A stretch of DNA of 64,000 bases, from NCBI GenBank assembly GCA_025558075.1, contig JAHLKF010000005.1:186001-250000 (forward strand). The letters run 5' to 3'. Source of the DNA: Gaertneriomyces semiglobifer. Taxonomy: Eukaryota; Chytridiomycota; Chytridiomycetes; Spizellomycetales; Spizellomycetaceae. This document shows, piece after piece, positions 49,384-59,682 of this stretch (position 1 is the first letter of the stretch; the number at the start of each line of letters is the position of its first letter). The notes under the pieces were generated by a model, which was not told the origin of the DNA, searched no databases, and saw only the letters and a list, made by a program, of their open reading frames with translations. The position numbers and the translations under genes are program-made.

Positions 49384-50377
49384 GCTTAAGCAGCTGTGTA
49401 GGAATAGGGGGTTTTTTTTGGACTGGACAAAGTACGTCAGTCGATAGAAGCCGTTAGAGTAGCCTAAGTTGGAACTCGTTCACTTATTTATATATTTATT
49501 TTGCTTTCTGTCAAATCGTTACTCTGCGTGCTGTTTGGCAGCTGTGAACAGCCTTTCTGCTGTTGCTCTTTCATGGCCCATCGCTGTTGACTCTCGTCTC
49601 GTTATCAGTCCCAATTACAAGCAGTCCCCCATGTTCCCACGCAGAGGAGCCTTAATTGAGTGCCAATGTGAAGCGGGCTAAGGGGATTAGGAGAGAACTA
49701 GGTGCTGGGGCTAATTGACTTCCAGAAGAACATAAAGTCGATGACTCTCAACGATTAGTACAAGGAAACTGCGTCCACGGACGATTGCGCCGTCGCCAAC
49801 CTTCACTCTGCCTCTCGATGCAGACACTTAATGGATGAGAATAAGGGTTGCATGTGGGAATAACCCATGCAATACTGTGCACTGGTCGTTCTTAGAAGCA
49901 ACAACCCTCAGCGAGGCTAAGACCATGTAAATGTACAGTGCACACAGTAAAGGAACTCACACTCCTCCTTCCTACTACTCCTCCTCCTCCTTGTCGCCGT
50001 CGTCGTCGTCCTCTGCATGCTTCTGCCTGTCTGCAATTGCCATGTCAGTTCGATTATCGCCGCCTGCTTCAAAATGGCGATGCGTAAACGTATCCGGCCC
50101 CGCGTCAGTTTCGTTTGATTTGCCTCGTTTCGCCGCCAAGTGGCAAATTCCTGGACATGACAGACAAGCAGACAGACAGGCCAGAGTATTTAAAGAAGCA
50201 GGATGGTCTGGTCTACTCTCACTTCTTCTCGCTTCAAAGCACTTGAGGAGAGAACATCGTTGCTGCGTCCGCTGCTTTGTGTACGTGTACAGACACCACA
50301 ACGTCTCTGTTCTTCGTCGCTTCTTTCATCCTTGTCGACAACGGTCATTACCAGCATCAGGGTCACGCAACATCGTC
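49384..50377. other. intergenic region upstream of the T-box gene, about 1.0 kb
   Basis: No coding gene is supported. It has an AT-rich helicase 3' flank (tatttatatatttatt near 49487-49502) and a CTC/CCT-rich stretch (about 49967-50010). A TATA element lies at 50187. The T-box frame is open through much of 49931-50377, but that stretch includes the TATA box and C/T-rich promoter, so it is unlikely to be translated. Its size, above average for this window, could accommodate regulatory input. Confidence 0.5.
50187..50194 (+). promoter_or_regulatory. TATA-like element of the T-box gene
   Basis: TATTTAAA, about 190 bp before the chosen ATG (50378). Supports the internal ATG over the far-upstream in-frame codon at 49931. 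Confidence 0.45.
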
Positions 50378-52031
50378 ATGCAAAAGGCGACGAGCTTACG
50401 GTACAAGCGTGCCACTCGTCGCGACGATGATAGCGAGGCCGAAGATCATGTCGAGTACCTGCCCACTCGGAAACGGCTCAGGGGCGATTTGGCTGAACGC
50501 CCCAGTGCGAACATACGGCCATGCACAGCATATTATAATACCACTGGGTCAGGAGAGCTCATCATCTTGGAACGGGCGAGCCTTTGGCAGCAGTTTAGTG
50601 CTGTCGGCAATGGTATGTTTGTCTTGGCATTTTCTCATCATTTTCTCACCACCTTAACCCATTCCTTACATGTCTGCCACCATTGCAGAAATGATCGTGA
50701 CCAAGAGTGGGCGCTGCCTGTTCCCCGTCCTAAGTTTTCGTGCTGTCAACTTGATCCCGAGTCACACATACAGCGTCGCCATTCAACTTGTGCAAACAGT
50801 CTCGAACCGGTTCAAATTTAGCGGTGGCCAATGGAAGCCGGTCCCGTTAGAAAGCGACGGAACGAAGCGACGCATCATCAATGAACCTTGTGGGCCACTT
50901 GCTTTCGCCGGGACTCCTAAATCTGGTCTCTACTGGATGAATCAAGGTGCTACGTTTGGCAAGATAAAAGCTACAAATCGGAAGCAAGCAAAGCTACCGC
51001 CCGACCACTTTTATCTCACCTCTTCCCGCGAGTATGCGCCACGAATTTATTTGATGAACCATACGATCAACTCAACCACCAGGTTCACTTACGATGAAAC
51101 CAAATTCATCGCCGTCACGCACTATCAGAACGAGAAGTGTAATCTTCTCAAAAAAGGTTGGTCTAGTGACAGTATGATCGAGCCTGCAATGCTCCTTATC
51201 TCATCCTTCCACGCTTTACAAGCATATAACCCACACGCCCGGGCACATAAACGCGGCGACCACCGGGCTGCAGCCCAGCGGCTAGGCTTGCTAAACAGCT
51301 CTGCAACCAGCCATACCGGGCTTCCCACGGAAACAGTCATCGACACTGGTATGCCATTTACCCGTGCCTGTCGGGATAGAACCAGTAGCCAGCGCACTAG
51401 GCACAGTGCATTCAATGAAACGTCCTTAACCACGAGCAAGGATTTTCTTGGTCGGGGACGGAACAGCCCCAAGCCATCCGCGTTACACTGCGCTAGCGAT
51501 GTACTAACTCCGCCAGGAAGTTCGTATGGCTCCACTTACGACAGCGACGGGAGCGACGCGTGCTCCGTGTACGATGAATGGCAGTCATGCGAGTCGGAAG
51601 GCCACAGCAGGCGGCTACCTGGTGCCGTGCCAGATAACAACCTTATGTCGCATAATGACGAAACCGACTCGGACTGGGAGAGTGACTTGGAGGCTGCACG
51701 TTCCCTTGGTTCATCCAATCAGAGTACTGCCTCTTATAAGTCCTACGACGGTACCGCATTAAGTAACGAGCGACCATCAGCACTTCAAGTACTGGCCATG
51801 TTTTGCTCGCATATTCTCGAGACCAACACTGTCGAGTCGTCTCCCCTTCAATGGGCATCGCCACCGTTACTACCTCCACCGCAATTCATTCCGCCAGTCG
51901 AATACGACTTCGACTGCACTCGGTTTCTGGCATTGACCGCAGAACGTTCATTGTATCGTGATGCAAGCACATCCTCGCTTACCGACCCAATGAATTATGC
52001 CATTACTGGGCGTCGTGCTCATCAACCATGA
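50378..52031 (+). CDS. T-box family transcription factor
   Basis: DNA-binding transcription factor with the T domain first known from Brachyury. Two exons, 50378-50612 and 50689-52031 (phase 1), give about 525 aa. The splice falls inside the T domain and joins SLWQQFSAVGN to EMIVTKSGRCLFPVLSFRA, exactly the expected LWxxF...NEMIVTKxGRxMFP sequence. The domain continues through YSVAIQL, RFKFSGGQWKPV, GLYWMNQGATFGKIKATN, HFYLTSSREYAPRIYLM and TRFTYDETKFIAVTHYQNEK, about residues 65-245. The region corresponding to the second half of helix alpha-4/3-10 C is shorter than in animals. The C-terminal half is Ser/Asp-rich and disordered, with acidic patches near residues 390-440 that could act as an activation domain. 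T-box genes are absent from Ascomycota and Basidiomycota, so this strongly suggests an early-diverging fungus or other opisthokont. Confidence 0.93.
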
Positions 52032-52717
52032 AACTACAGACACATATCGGACTCGTAGCCGTTCATCCACCTCACGCGGGTTTTATCAGTTTTGTAAGCG
52101 AGGGCGCTAGAGTTTTGATCGACACTTGGGCGAGATAGAACTTCCATCTTTTGACTATGTGCGTGAGGTGACTTTCATGTGCAGAGAAGCTTTACGTTGC
52201 TTCTCATGACATTTTGCTTCTGCTCTTGTTGTATACCTTTTGGAACCAATACCACTTCAGTTGAAATTTAATTCGGATACGTAAGGTGTCCCAGCTCCAG
52301 ATCTTTTCTAATTTGAGATTGGACCATTCCTGTAGAGTGCTGCAAAGCCTTTTCATATGAATCTCCGTGTGAGAGCTTAGTGCGTCGATAGAACACTTTC
52401 TAGAGAACGTGCTACCTCGACCACGCTCTGTGCCAAGCAGGGTACCAGTAAGAAAAAGGCATGGGACTCAATTTGAGTAGCTCTTCCATAACCTGATGAT
52501 GCTCCTTTTGAAGAGTCCTGCTCAAGATCGACTGCGTTTCTTCAAGACGCGGTTCCCCGCCTGTTGTTACGTTTGAATAGCGATAAGAGAACGACGCGCT
52601 GTGGCAGGTTCGCTTTGTGACGTACGAGCCTCGCTCGAGCTGCAATCGACTTTACGACTGGGGAGATATCTGCACGTCCGAAAACCTCGTTGATAACCTA
52701 TTTTCCTGCTCATTACA
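52032..52717. other. intergenic region, 686 bp
   Basis: Between the T-box stop and the next start. Short minus-strand ORFs (52412-52645, 52567-52821) have no recognisable character and overlap the start of the next gene. No convincing gene or motif. Confidence 0.5.
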
Positions 52718-53591
52718 ATGTCAAGATTATCAAGCTTGAGAACCATGCAGTGTTTCCGCCTGCGGGTTCGGTCCGGTCGTCTGCCGGCTCTGGCCTTGCC
52801 GGTGAACAACACCGTTCGCACCTATGCCACCGCAAAGCACTTCTCAACACCTGAATATCAAAAGGGACCCCGTCCAGGAGAAGTGACAGACCATCCTCCC
52901 ATAGGAAAGGGCATGGACCCCTCTGACGATGCTGTGCCGTTAAAGAACGAAGGGCCTGCTGCCGAGGTGGAAGCCGACAATGATGATGTAGGTGACGAAG
53001 AAGAAACGGCCGAAGCCGAGGAACAAGAAAACATTGAAAGAGGCTGGGTAGAATAGTGGTTTTGTGTGCAAGCGTATCTTGTACTCTTTGGAGAGCGGAG
53101 CGTCTCTTGCCGACGCCAGTGTGTATATAGGATTGGAAAAATCAATTGGTGATATCGCATTCTCACACCTCACGGTCTTTTTCTTTATTTCCTTTTTCTG
53201 TGTTGTACAGGCTCTTCGAATGCTCTCTTTTGACAAGGAGCAAACGTTGGGCACTCTGAAAGGCCAAGAATGCTCCCAAGCACCACCATATGAGTCCGAA
53301 GAAGCGGCAATGCGCAGACGGGGACCGCAACAGACCTTGCAGACTCCCAACGATGCTCGCGGTTACGAAAGTACTGGCAACGCTCCTTCGGATGTGAGGG
53401 TTGGAAATATGTCAAGTTTCGACAGTGAACAGACCTTGGGAACCCTCAAAGGGCAGGAGAGCACCAACGCGCCGCCCCTCGAAGAGGAAGAAGAGAAAAT
53501 GCGCAGGAGCGGGCCCCAGCTAGACATGCAAAGCCGTTCCAGTGCGCGAGGTTATGAAAGTACTGGAAATGCACCAAGGAACTCGAAGTAG
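52718..53591 (+). CDS. putative mitochondrial protein with a tandem ~58-residue repeat
   Basis: Two exons, 52718-53047 and 53211-53591 (163 bp intron, phase 0), give about 236 aa. Residues 1-45 are Arg/Leu/Ser-rich and free of acidic residues (RLSSLRTMQCFRLRVRSGRL), with a TYATAKHFST cleavage-like region, a likely mitochondrial presequence. An acidic linker follows. Exon 2 encodes two near-identical repeats. Unit 1 starts at LSFDKEQTLGTLKGQE and ends DARGYESTGNAPSD. Unit 2 starts at SSFDSEQTLGTLKGQE and ends SARGYESTGNAPRN. Each has a central R-x-G-P-Q motif. I do not recognise the family. The intron is longer than its neighbours, and exon 2 could conceivably be a separate short gene starting at 53220. 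The shared acidic/basic composition and lack of promoter signals favour one gene. Confidence 0.6.
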
Positions 53592-53743
53592 GTAGCTACA
53601 ACCGCACCGACCAGATCGATAGTATTGATTCATGCATGAAAATTGATATCACTGTATAAAGAGAACTCGCCATTCCCAAAGGCCATGCCGCACGCATTGG
53701 AACCATGATTCCACATTCGGTCAAGAATAGGTCGGTCCAGGGT

Positions 53744-55181
53744 TTATTCCTTCTCCAGACATCTGACGCCGAATTCTTCGCAGCAATCTGCGAGTACGGT
53801 TTCCAGTACTCGTAGCTTCTGGCTTTTCTCCCACTTGCCCTTCAGTCCATCCTTTTCACCTCGTAAAACGACCGATTGTGAAAGAGATGTTGTAACAATG
53901 TCTTTGTCCATGGCTGACGCAAACACCATATAGTGCAGATGTCTGTGCGAGCCTATCAGGGTATTTACGGGCTGAATAACAAGGAACACGGACTGATGGG
54001 AAGGTGCGGGTGTTCCAGTCGATGAACGCGGACTGACGGGTGAGTGTGTATCTACATGAGCCTCGGCCAACTTTCGCAGTCGAAGTATGGTCGTCTACGC
54101 ATTCGAACATTAGCACGGGGGATGCGTCAAATCCTAGACTATGGCGGAAGGATCTATACCTGAACAATTTCGGCGGCTTCCGCAAACGAATCAGCAACCC
54201 GAGAACCAGGATCCTTCACACTGTTGACGGCGACCTTGCTACACAGCCGCATCTGGTTCAACCACAGGTCGTTTACGGTGGCTTGGACAAAGTCATGTAA
54301 TGCGTCAAGCGAAGTATCAGCTGCTTCACTGTCGAGAGTCGCAGCTGATAGCCATATGCTCACAGTGGTTGCAAGTGGTGCGACATCTGATGCAGCATCG
54401 ATTGGCGGGGCAAGCGTATCCGCCAAGCTCTGCGTAAACCGCGTAATATCGTTCCCTAGTTGCGCATGTTTAAGAACAGACCCATTTTATGACAGGACAG
54501 CGAATAGTACGGACCTAATTTCCCAAGACCTTCCTTGTTCATGAGCCCTTTCACCTTCTCGTTCGCGCTCACTGCTTTGGCTGTTTCTTCTGCCATATGC
54601 TTAGCGGTCTCGAGGGATTTAGTCAAGGATGTTGCGGCTGACGTGCTGACTTGTTGAGCCCGCGACCACAATCTGCCCACATTCCATCCCCAGGAATCCT
54701 GTTGCCGTTCATCGTAGTGTCTTGCGGAGGATTCGTGATTGGAAGGGTTCATTGGCTGTTGCATCGTAATGCCGGGTTGACGCGCAGGTGCCTGGGATTG
54801 AGACTGAGGGGTATCACTCTGCCCGCCCTGAGCGACAGTAGGAACCACTGCTGGAGGTGGAGCTGAAGCTGCATCTTCGACCCTAGGATTTCCGTGTGCA
54901 ACCGCTTGTGCTTGAACCGCGGCCGGCACATTCTGTTGCATATCTACAGTGGGCGAATCCAATTCGTTCAAAAAGCTCATCACATCCTGATTTGGCTCTG
55001 AAACAACGCTTGATATTGTCGCAGACGCAGCTGTAGAGGCTGGTTGATCCGTTGGTACTATCGAGTCCAAGTCTTGGAGGAACCTGTGGAGCCACGGGGC
55101 ATAAGTAATCGTCCATAAGCAGCTGAGCGCAGTCCTCCACACTCACTGTAGCACATCCTGATGTGGATCCACGTTGGCCAT
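53744..55181 (-). CDS. Mtc1/DUF5427-family protein
   Basis: Fungal family named for maintenance of telomere capping protein 1. Yeast Mtc1 associates with COPI-type vesicles and the ER/Golgi. Exon 1 (55181-55147) encodes MANVDPHQDVLQ. It splices over 61 bp to FLQDLDSIV, the expected D-V-L-x-F-L-x-D-L-D start. Exon 2 (about 55085-54516) contains a Gln/Pro-rich disordered stretch, then WGWNVGRLWSRAQQ and AKAVSANEKVKGL. A phase 1 intron leads to NDITRFTQSLADTLAPPIDAASD, the family core. The downstream exons give VNDLWLNQMRLCSKVAVN, then VFLVIQPVNTLI, HLHYMVFASAMDKD and LRVLETVLADCCEEFGVRCLE before the stop. The exact borders of the final introns (about 54160-54070) are tentative. Length about 380-400 aa is normal for the family. 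Confidence 0.78.
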
Positions 55182-55411
55182 CTTTCAAACCTTGCTCTCG
55201 CACAGTCAAAATCCTCAGCACGTTTGATCCTAATAAGTGACCAACCTTGTTCTTGTCAGCGGCTGTTGGTGTCGCGCGTTGTCCAAGAACTTTTACACCC
55301 GTTGAAAGCAGCCGACGTTTCTGGCAGCTGCGATTATCAAGTAACCACCAAAGCAATCAGTATCATTCGATTGCACGTTTGCCGCTGACAAGAAGTAACA
55401 TCCAGATCAAG

Positions 55412-56270
55412 ATGTCGGAGGATACTGGTGCGAGTGCTGCCTTTGATGGATTGTCCATGCTGGCGCTAACCGTATCCCGCTGTAGAGTGGAATGATGCCC
55501 TCCGTGCGCAGGGAATCATCGACCAGAAAGAACCAGAGATTACGGAAGACGAATTGAATGACATGCTGGATAAGGTCATAGCGGAAAAGTATGGCCAGAA
55601 AGCGCTAGAGGACAGAAATCTTGATGAGCTGGATGAACTTGAAGATGAGGAGGATGAACGAGTTCTAGAGTACGTATGGGAAGAAAGGGTGCACTGAAGG
55701 GGAATGCGCCCTGTACTAACACAGCGTCGTTGATGTAGGCAGTATCGGCGCCAACGGATAGCCGAGATGCAGTCAGCATCCGACACCGAGAAATACGGAT
55801 TCGTGCGGCAAATATCGAAGCCTGAGTGGGCTCAAGAAGTTACAGAGGCCAGCCAAACGACTTGGGTTGTTGTTCACCTGTTCCAACCTCATATACCGGC
55901 GTGCAAATTGATCAACGCAGTCTTGGACCGGTTGGCTCCCGTCTATCGGTCAACCAAATTTCTGAAGATAATAGGGAACCAGTGTATTGAAAATTATCCG
56001 GACGTGAACTGTCCCACGCTCTTGATTTATGGCGAAGGTGATCTTAAGCGGAATCTGGTGGGCATCCAATCACTGGGAGGCATGGGCACCACTGTCGACC
56101 ACCTGAAAAAGATGTTGAAACAGATAGGAGCTCTCCACGACAATGTGTTAACGAAACAGCGAGAGGCAGATGTTGATAGTGATGAAGAGGAAGGTAGATA
56201 TGCGGGCTTTAGGATAAATCGCGCCCAAAAAGGTGGCAACGATGATTCGGATGACGATTGGGACGCATGA
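55412..56270 (+). CDS. phosducin-like protein 3 (Plp2/PDCL3-type chaperonin cofactor)
   Basis: Thioredoxin-fold cofactor of the CCT/TRiC chaperonin, needed for folding of actin/tubulin-type clients. Three exons, 55412-55427 (16 nt), 55486-55669 and 55739-56270, with phases 1 and 2, about 243 aa. The tiny first exon encodes MSEDT; splicing adds EWNDALRAQGIIDQKEP, the conserved start of PDCL3/VIAF/Plp2. Exon 2 is acidic helix (ELDELEDEEDERVLE), followed by YRRQRIAEMQ. The thioredoxin-like domain has TWVVVHLFQPHIPACKLINAVL, FLKIIGNQCIENYPD, CPTLLIYGEGDLKRNLVG and FDD-equivalent VDHLKKMLKQIGAL. The C-terminus is acidic and ends DDSDDDWDA. The catalytic CxxC of thioredoxin is absent, as expected. 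Confidence 0.92.
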
Positions 56271-56473
56271 ACCCTGCTGCTAACGCTTCCGAGAGCCTTG
56301 ATTGGTATATTTATTGTATCTGGAATATAACGGCTGATCTGCAGAATCGAATACATGACGCGCAGTCGCCTTCCCACTATACGTTTATCATTCGGACGCA
56401 CCAAGCAGATCAAGAACTGGTATATATGCTATTAGAAGACTATGCCAAGACTATCTACGCAAAAGCAACTTGC

Positions 56474-57871
56474 TTAACGATCAGGGACTGCCAGTCCGGC
56501 CGTTCCAAAAGCGCCAGCTCCACCGCGTCGTACAGTATCGGCCGCACCAGTGATGCCACCTTCTTCACTTGCAGACCCAATCTTCTGCCAGTCTTCAAAT
56601 TCCGCTTCATCGGAAAGAGGCATACTATCAGACGTTGTGGTGTTCACCGAATCCGTTTCACCGGCCTGCGTTTCCAATTGTTGAACCAGCTTGTTCAAGA
56701 AATTGACAATGGTGGTGAAGTAGCCTTTCTGCATACATGTCTCATTGTGTGTTCCGTCCCTGAACCGGGCCAACGTCACGTTTGTCTCAGCATCCACCGT
56801 AATGTGGTCAGTGCTTTGAGACGAAGACTGGAGGAAATCCTGCAGTCCGATTTCCTCGTTTGTATTTCGCCTGTGGCTGCCTAGAGATGGCTCCTTGAGG
56901 GTAATACTGCCATCCCGTTGTCTTACCAGCGTCTCCCATAGTCCTCGCATGTGATGTGGCGGCACAAGTTCGTCCCGGGATCCAGAAAGAAGAAGAATCG
57001 GAAGTGCTGACGGAAGGGAACGGCACAGAGATTGCGTATCCCAAATCTGGGTGAGAAGTAATTTGATTGGAAGGTACTTTGTAAATGGCATAATGGAAGG
57101 TACGAGACTGGGGAGCGAAAGAAAGGTGTTTTCCAAGATCAATCCAGCAATATCGAGCGGTGAGCCAGCATTTGAATCAACCTTCTTTGACGATTCTTGG
57201 GCGCTTAACTTGCCTATGGCACTTGCAGCGTATACTGCTACAGCACCTCCCAGACTCTGACCGTAAATCACAATTTTTGTCTTGCTCAGCTTCTCATGGC
57301 TCTTGATGAACTCCATCACGGCTCTAGTATCCGTCTTAAGACCATTTTCACTGGGTGACCCTGTTGAGAGTCCATATCCTCGGTAGGAGTACATAACCAA
57401 GTTGATAGGGTAACGCCTTTGTAGTGCCAGAGCAATAGGTAGACGATGTCCCATGTTGCCAGCGTTCGCGTGACAGTAAAGGAGCGTGATTGGCGCCCAC
57501 TGTTCCTCGCCGTTGCTACTACTGTCAGGTGCAGAGGAAGAACCGGGATTGCTTGCCCGTCGCCGCATCCGCATACCGCCATCTACCACGTCGTCGCTGC
57601 TCGTAGTTCTCCTGACTCCGTTGAGCTTGTGCGGGATCAAATACCCTTTCAGCAGCTCGCCATCCTCCGTACGAATCGTTAAATCGTCATACTCGACGCG
57701 AAAGTCCGATGGCTTCGCAACTTCCACTCTAGACCCGGGCGGAAAGTGGGCCGGGTAGATCAAGGTATTTTGATATACGTAGAGCAACAGCAAACCGCCT
57801 GATAGTAGCGACAACGACGTGTAGAACAGCGTGGTCGTGAGCGACTGCAAAAGCGAGGTGATAGTAGGCAT
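56474..57871 (-). CDS. Bem46/ABHD13-family alpha/beta-hydrolase
   Basis: Single-exon serine hydrolase, about 465 aa, of the Bem46/ABHD13/WAV2 group. A single N-terminal membrane anchor (TLFYTSLSLLSGGLLLLYVY) is followed by YQNTLIYPAHFPPGS. The catalytic core includes LLYCHANAGNMGHRLPIAL (oxyanion region), VMYSYRGYGLSTGSPSENGL, the nucleophile elbow YGQSLGGAVAVY (GxSxG), LENTFLSLPSLVP, the acid LLLSGSRDELVPP and a His-containing loop HNETCMQKGY. Two insertions (about residues 100-130 and 395-415) lengthen it relative to animal ABHD13 (337 aa). In fungi Bem46 is linked to ER/eisosome-associated polarity and hyphal tip maintenance. The frame is open upstream to 58072 without an ATG, so 57871 is taken. 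Confidence 0.88.
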   Translation of the reverse strand: MPTITSLLQSLTTTLFYTSLSLLSGGLLLLYVYQNTLIYPAHFPPGSRVEVAKPSDFRVEYDDLTIRTEDGELLKGYLIPHKLNGVRRTTSSDDVVDGGMRMRRRASNPGSSSAPDSSSNGEEQWAPITLLYCHANAGNMGHRLPIALALQRRYPINLVMYSYRGYGLSTGSPSENGLKTDTRAVMEFIKSHEKLSKTKIVIYGQSLGGAVAVYAASAIGKLSAQESSKKVDSNAGSPLDIAGLILENTFLSLPSLVPSIMPFTKYLPIKLLLTQIWDTQSLCRSLPSALPILLLSGSRDELVPPHHMRGLWETLVRQRDGSITLKEPSLGSHRRNTNEEIGLQDFLQSSSQSTDHITVDAETNVTLARFRDGTHNETCMQKGYFTTIVNFLNKLVQQLETQAGETDSVNTTTSDSMPLSDEAEFEDWQKIGSASEEGGITGAADTVRRGGAGAFGTAGLAVPDR

Positions 57872-58002
57872 TGCTGTGCCTGAATATTGCTCTTCTGAGT
57901 CGCCGTCGTTGCTTCCTTTCGAAAGAGCTGTCGGGCGCTTGTTGACGGCTGCGATGGCTTGCGAGTTGTCGTTAGGATGACTGTGCCACGCACTAGTAGA
58001 CG

Positions 58003-58010
58003 TATATAAG
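58003..58010 (+). promoter_or_regulatory. TATA box in the divergent Bem46 / hypothetical gene spacer
   Basis: TATATAAG, 62 bp upstream of the plus-strand ATG at 58072 and in its orientation. The 200 bp spacer also serves the minus-strand Bem46 gene. Confidence 0.5.
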
Positions 58011-58071
58011 GGCGACGCCAGGGCTCGCCACGGCGAATGACGAGAGGACAACCAAAGAAGTGTCCATTTCA

Positions 58072-59682
58072 ATGATGGAGAGGATGGAGAGAATCATGCT
58101 GAATCCAGCTGTGGAGTTGCAGTCTCCGGTGCGCCGTCCGGCGGTCACGTACTTGTCAAGGTTCCGCCATAAGCCTGGACCATCAAGATCGCCGCTTGAG
58201 AAGAAACTGGGACGAGGCTCCTACCGCAATAAGAACATGAGGCCATTCAATGGGGATTCACTTGGAGTTGAGACTGACATGGGTATTGCTACGAGGGATG
58301 GTGAACTGGATCCTTGGCATTGGGATAGCCCTCACGATGCCACGCGTGGCGAAAGCACTGGCGACCTGAAGACAGGCCAGATAACTCGCAAACGGTTGCG
58401 GCGCAAATCAGATTATACGACTACCACGGCGCCTCACTCCGATTCGGAGGAGTTGTCAAAACCAAGACGCATTATCGCCAGACGAACGTCGCCTAAACCA
58501 GATGCTCAAAAGACAAAGATGAAGTCCAGGCCCGCAAAACGTGAGAAAAAGGCGTCAACATTGATGAACACCGAGGACTACAAATGCTCCTCGGAGCAAC
58601 CGCGAAGTGGAATTTTCTCAGTGGATCAGTTTCTTCATGACATTACAGCGAAACGTCGAACAGGCATGGAGGTGGATACACCTAAAGCTGAGTCGATTAA
58701 TACACTTGGCATTGCTTCTTCCGTCAACATCAGGAAGCATCTGAAGTTCCGGCGCGTTGATGGTGAATCAGATGCAAAGTACCATGAGAAATCTAAACTT
58801 CAATGTAATCACCAGGATGAGAAAATGCCATTTCAGAGCAGAGGAAGCAACAAAAAACAAATTCAGTTTACGGCATCAACAATTTTGAGAAGCTTGGAAC
58901 ATGAGCACGACCGACGGTTCCCAGCTGGTAGGACACGTGGCAAGAAAAGGGCGACTGGAATGTCAAAGGCCACTCGCTGCCGTTCTGTCGCGGCGCCGCC
59001 AGAAGGACGGTTGTCCGGCATCGGAATGCGTGCAAGATGTGATATCAATTATTGTCTGGAGGAAAGCGATAGCGATCAACGAATACCCGAAACACCCTCG
59101 GCACGGTCGCCCTTGCCCTTGGCAACCTACGTGCCGCAGAACCCAGCTCAAAATGATCGTCCCAAGCATATCAAGCGTCCGCTTTTGGACATCGTTTCGT
59201 TGCAGAAGGCGAGTTGGGACCGAGCTATCACAAAGAGGGGCTCAATGGGTGGGAATATTTCAATTTCTTCGCGTAGAACGGGGACTCGCATTTCAAGACA
59301 TGGAAAGCAAAAGAAAGATTCCATGGTCTCATCGGGTAAGACTTTGGAGAGGCCCAAAGATGTGTATCCCATGAAGCCTACACTGTCGGCCGTTGCCACG
59401 AGCGAATCAAAGAGACAGCCTGATGTCACCGCCCTGCAGTCGATGCCGGATGGCTCAGGATTACCAGAAAATGTTGCAACCTTGAGAAGCGGCCCTACCG
59501 ACTTGGATGACATTTATAGGCTAGCCCGGCAGGACACAGGAGCATCACGTCCTCAGGAGGTGAACATGACTGGAGTAGGGGCCAAGCGACATCTTGGGTT
59601 CCCGGATGACGGGCTGGCCAAGCCAAGGTGCGTGCAGGACGCTCTGACGATCATGTCCTTGACATTCCAGCTATCGTGCTAA
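58072..59682 (+). CDS. hypothetical basic, largely disordered protein
   Basis: Single ORF of about 536 aa from the first ATG (58072). It is rich in Arg, Lys, Ser and Pro (about 20% basic residues), with clusters such as KTGQITRKRLRRKSD, RPAKREKKAS and RGKKRATGMSK. These look like nuclear localisation signals. Two short stretches have order-forming character: SVDQFLHDITAKRR and KRPLLDIVSLQKASWDRA. I recognise no domain. No splice is needed for the reading frame, though a further exon after 59639 (AAG|GTGCGT donor-like) is possible. Composition suggests a nucleic-acid-binding or nuclear scaffold protein. This is inference from composition only. Confidence 0.55.
   Translation: MMERMERIMLNPAVELQSPVRRPAVTYLSRFRHKPGPSRSPLEKKLGRGSYRNKNMRPFNGDSLGVETDMGIATRDGELDPWHWDSPHDATRGESTGDLKTGQITRKRLRRKSDYTTTTAPHSDSEELSKPRRIIARRTSPKPDAQKTKMKSRPAKREKKASTLMNTEDYKCSSEQPRSGIFSVDQFLHDITAKRRTGMEVDTPKAESINTLGIASSVNIRKHLKFRRVDGESDAKYHEKSKLQCNHQDEKMPFQSRGSNKKQIQFTASTILRSLEHEHDRRFPAGRTRGKKRATGMSKATRCRSVAAPPEGRLSGIGMRARCDINYCLEESDSDQRIPETPSARSPLPLATYVPQNPAQNDRPKHIKRPLLDIVSLQKASWDRAITKRGSMGGNISISSRRTGTRISRHGKQKKDSMVSSGKTLERPKDVYPMKPTLSAVATSESKRQPDVTALQSMPDGSGLPENVATLRSGPTDLDDIYRLARQDTGASRPQEVNMTGVGAKRHLGFPDDGLAKPRCVQDALTIMSLTFQLSC

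Noticed and set aside
49931..50377. Extended N-terminus of the T-box protein from 49931
   Set aside because: It would translate through a TATA-like element and C/T-rich promoter; the sequence is low-complexity and unlike coding DNA of neighbours.
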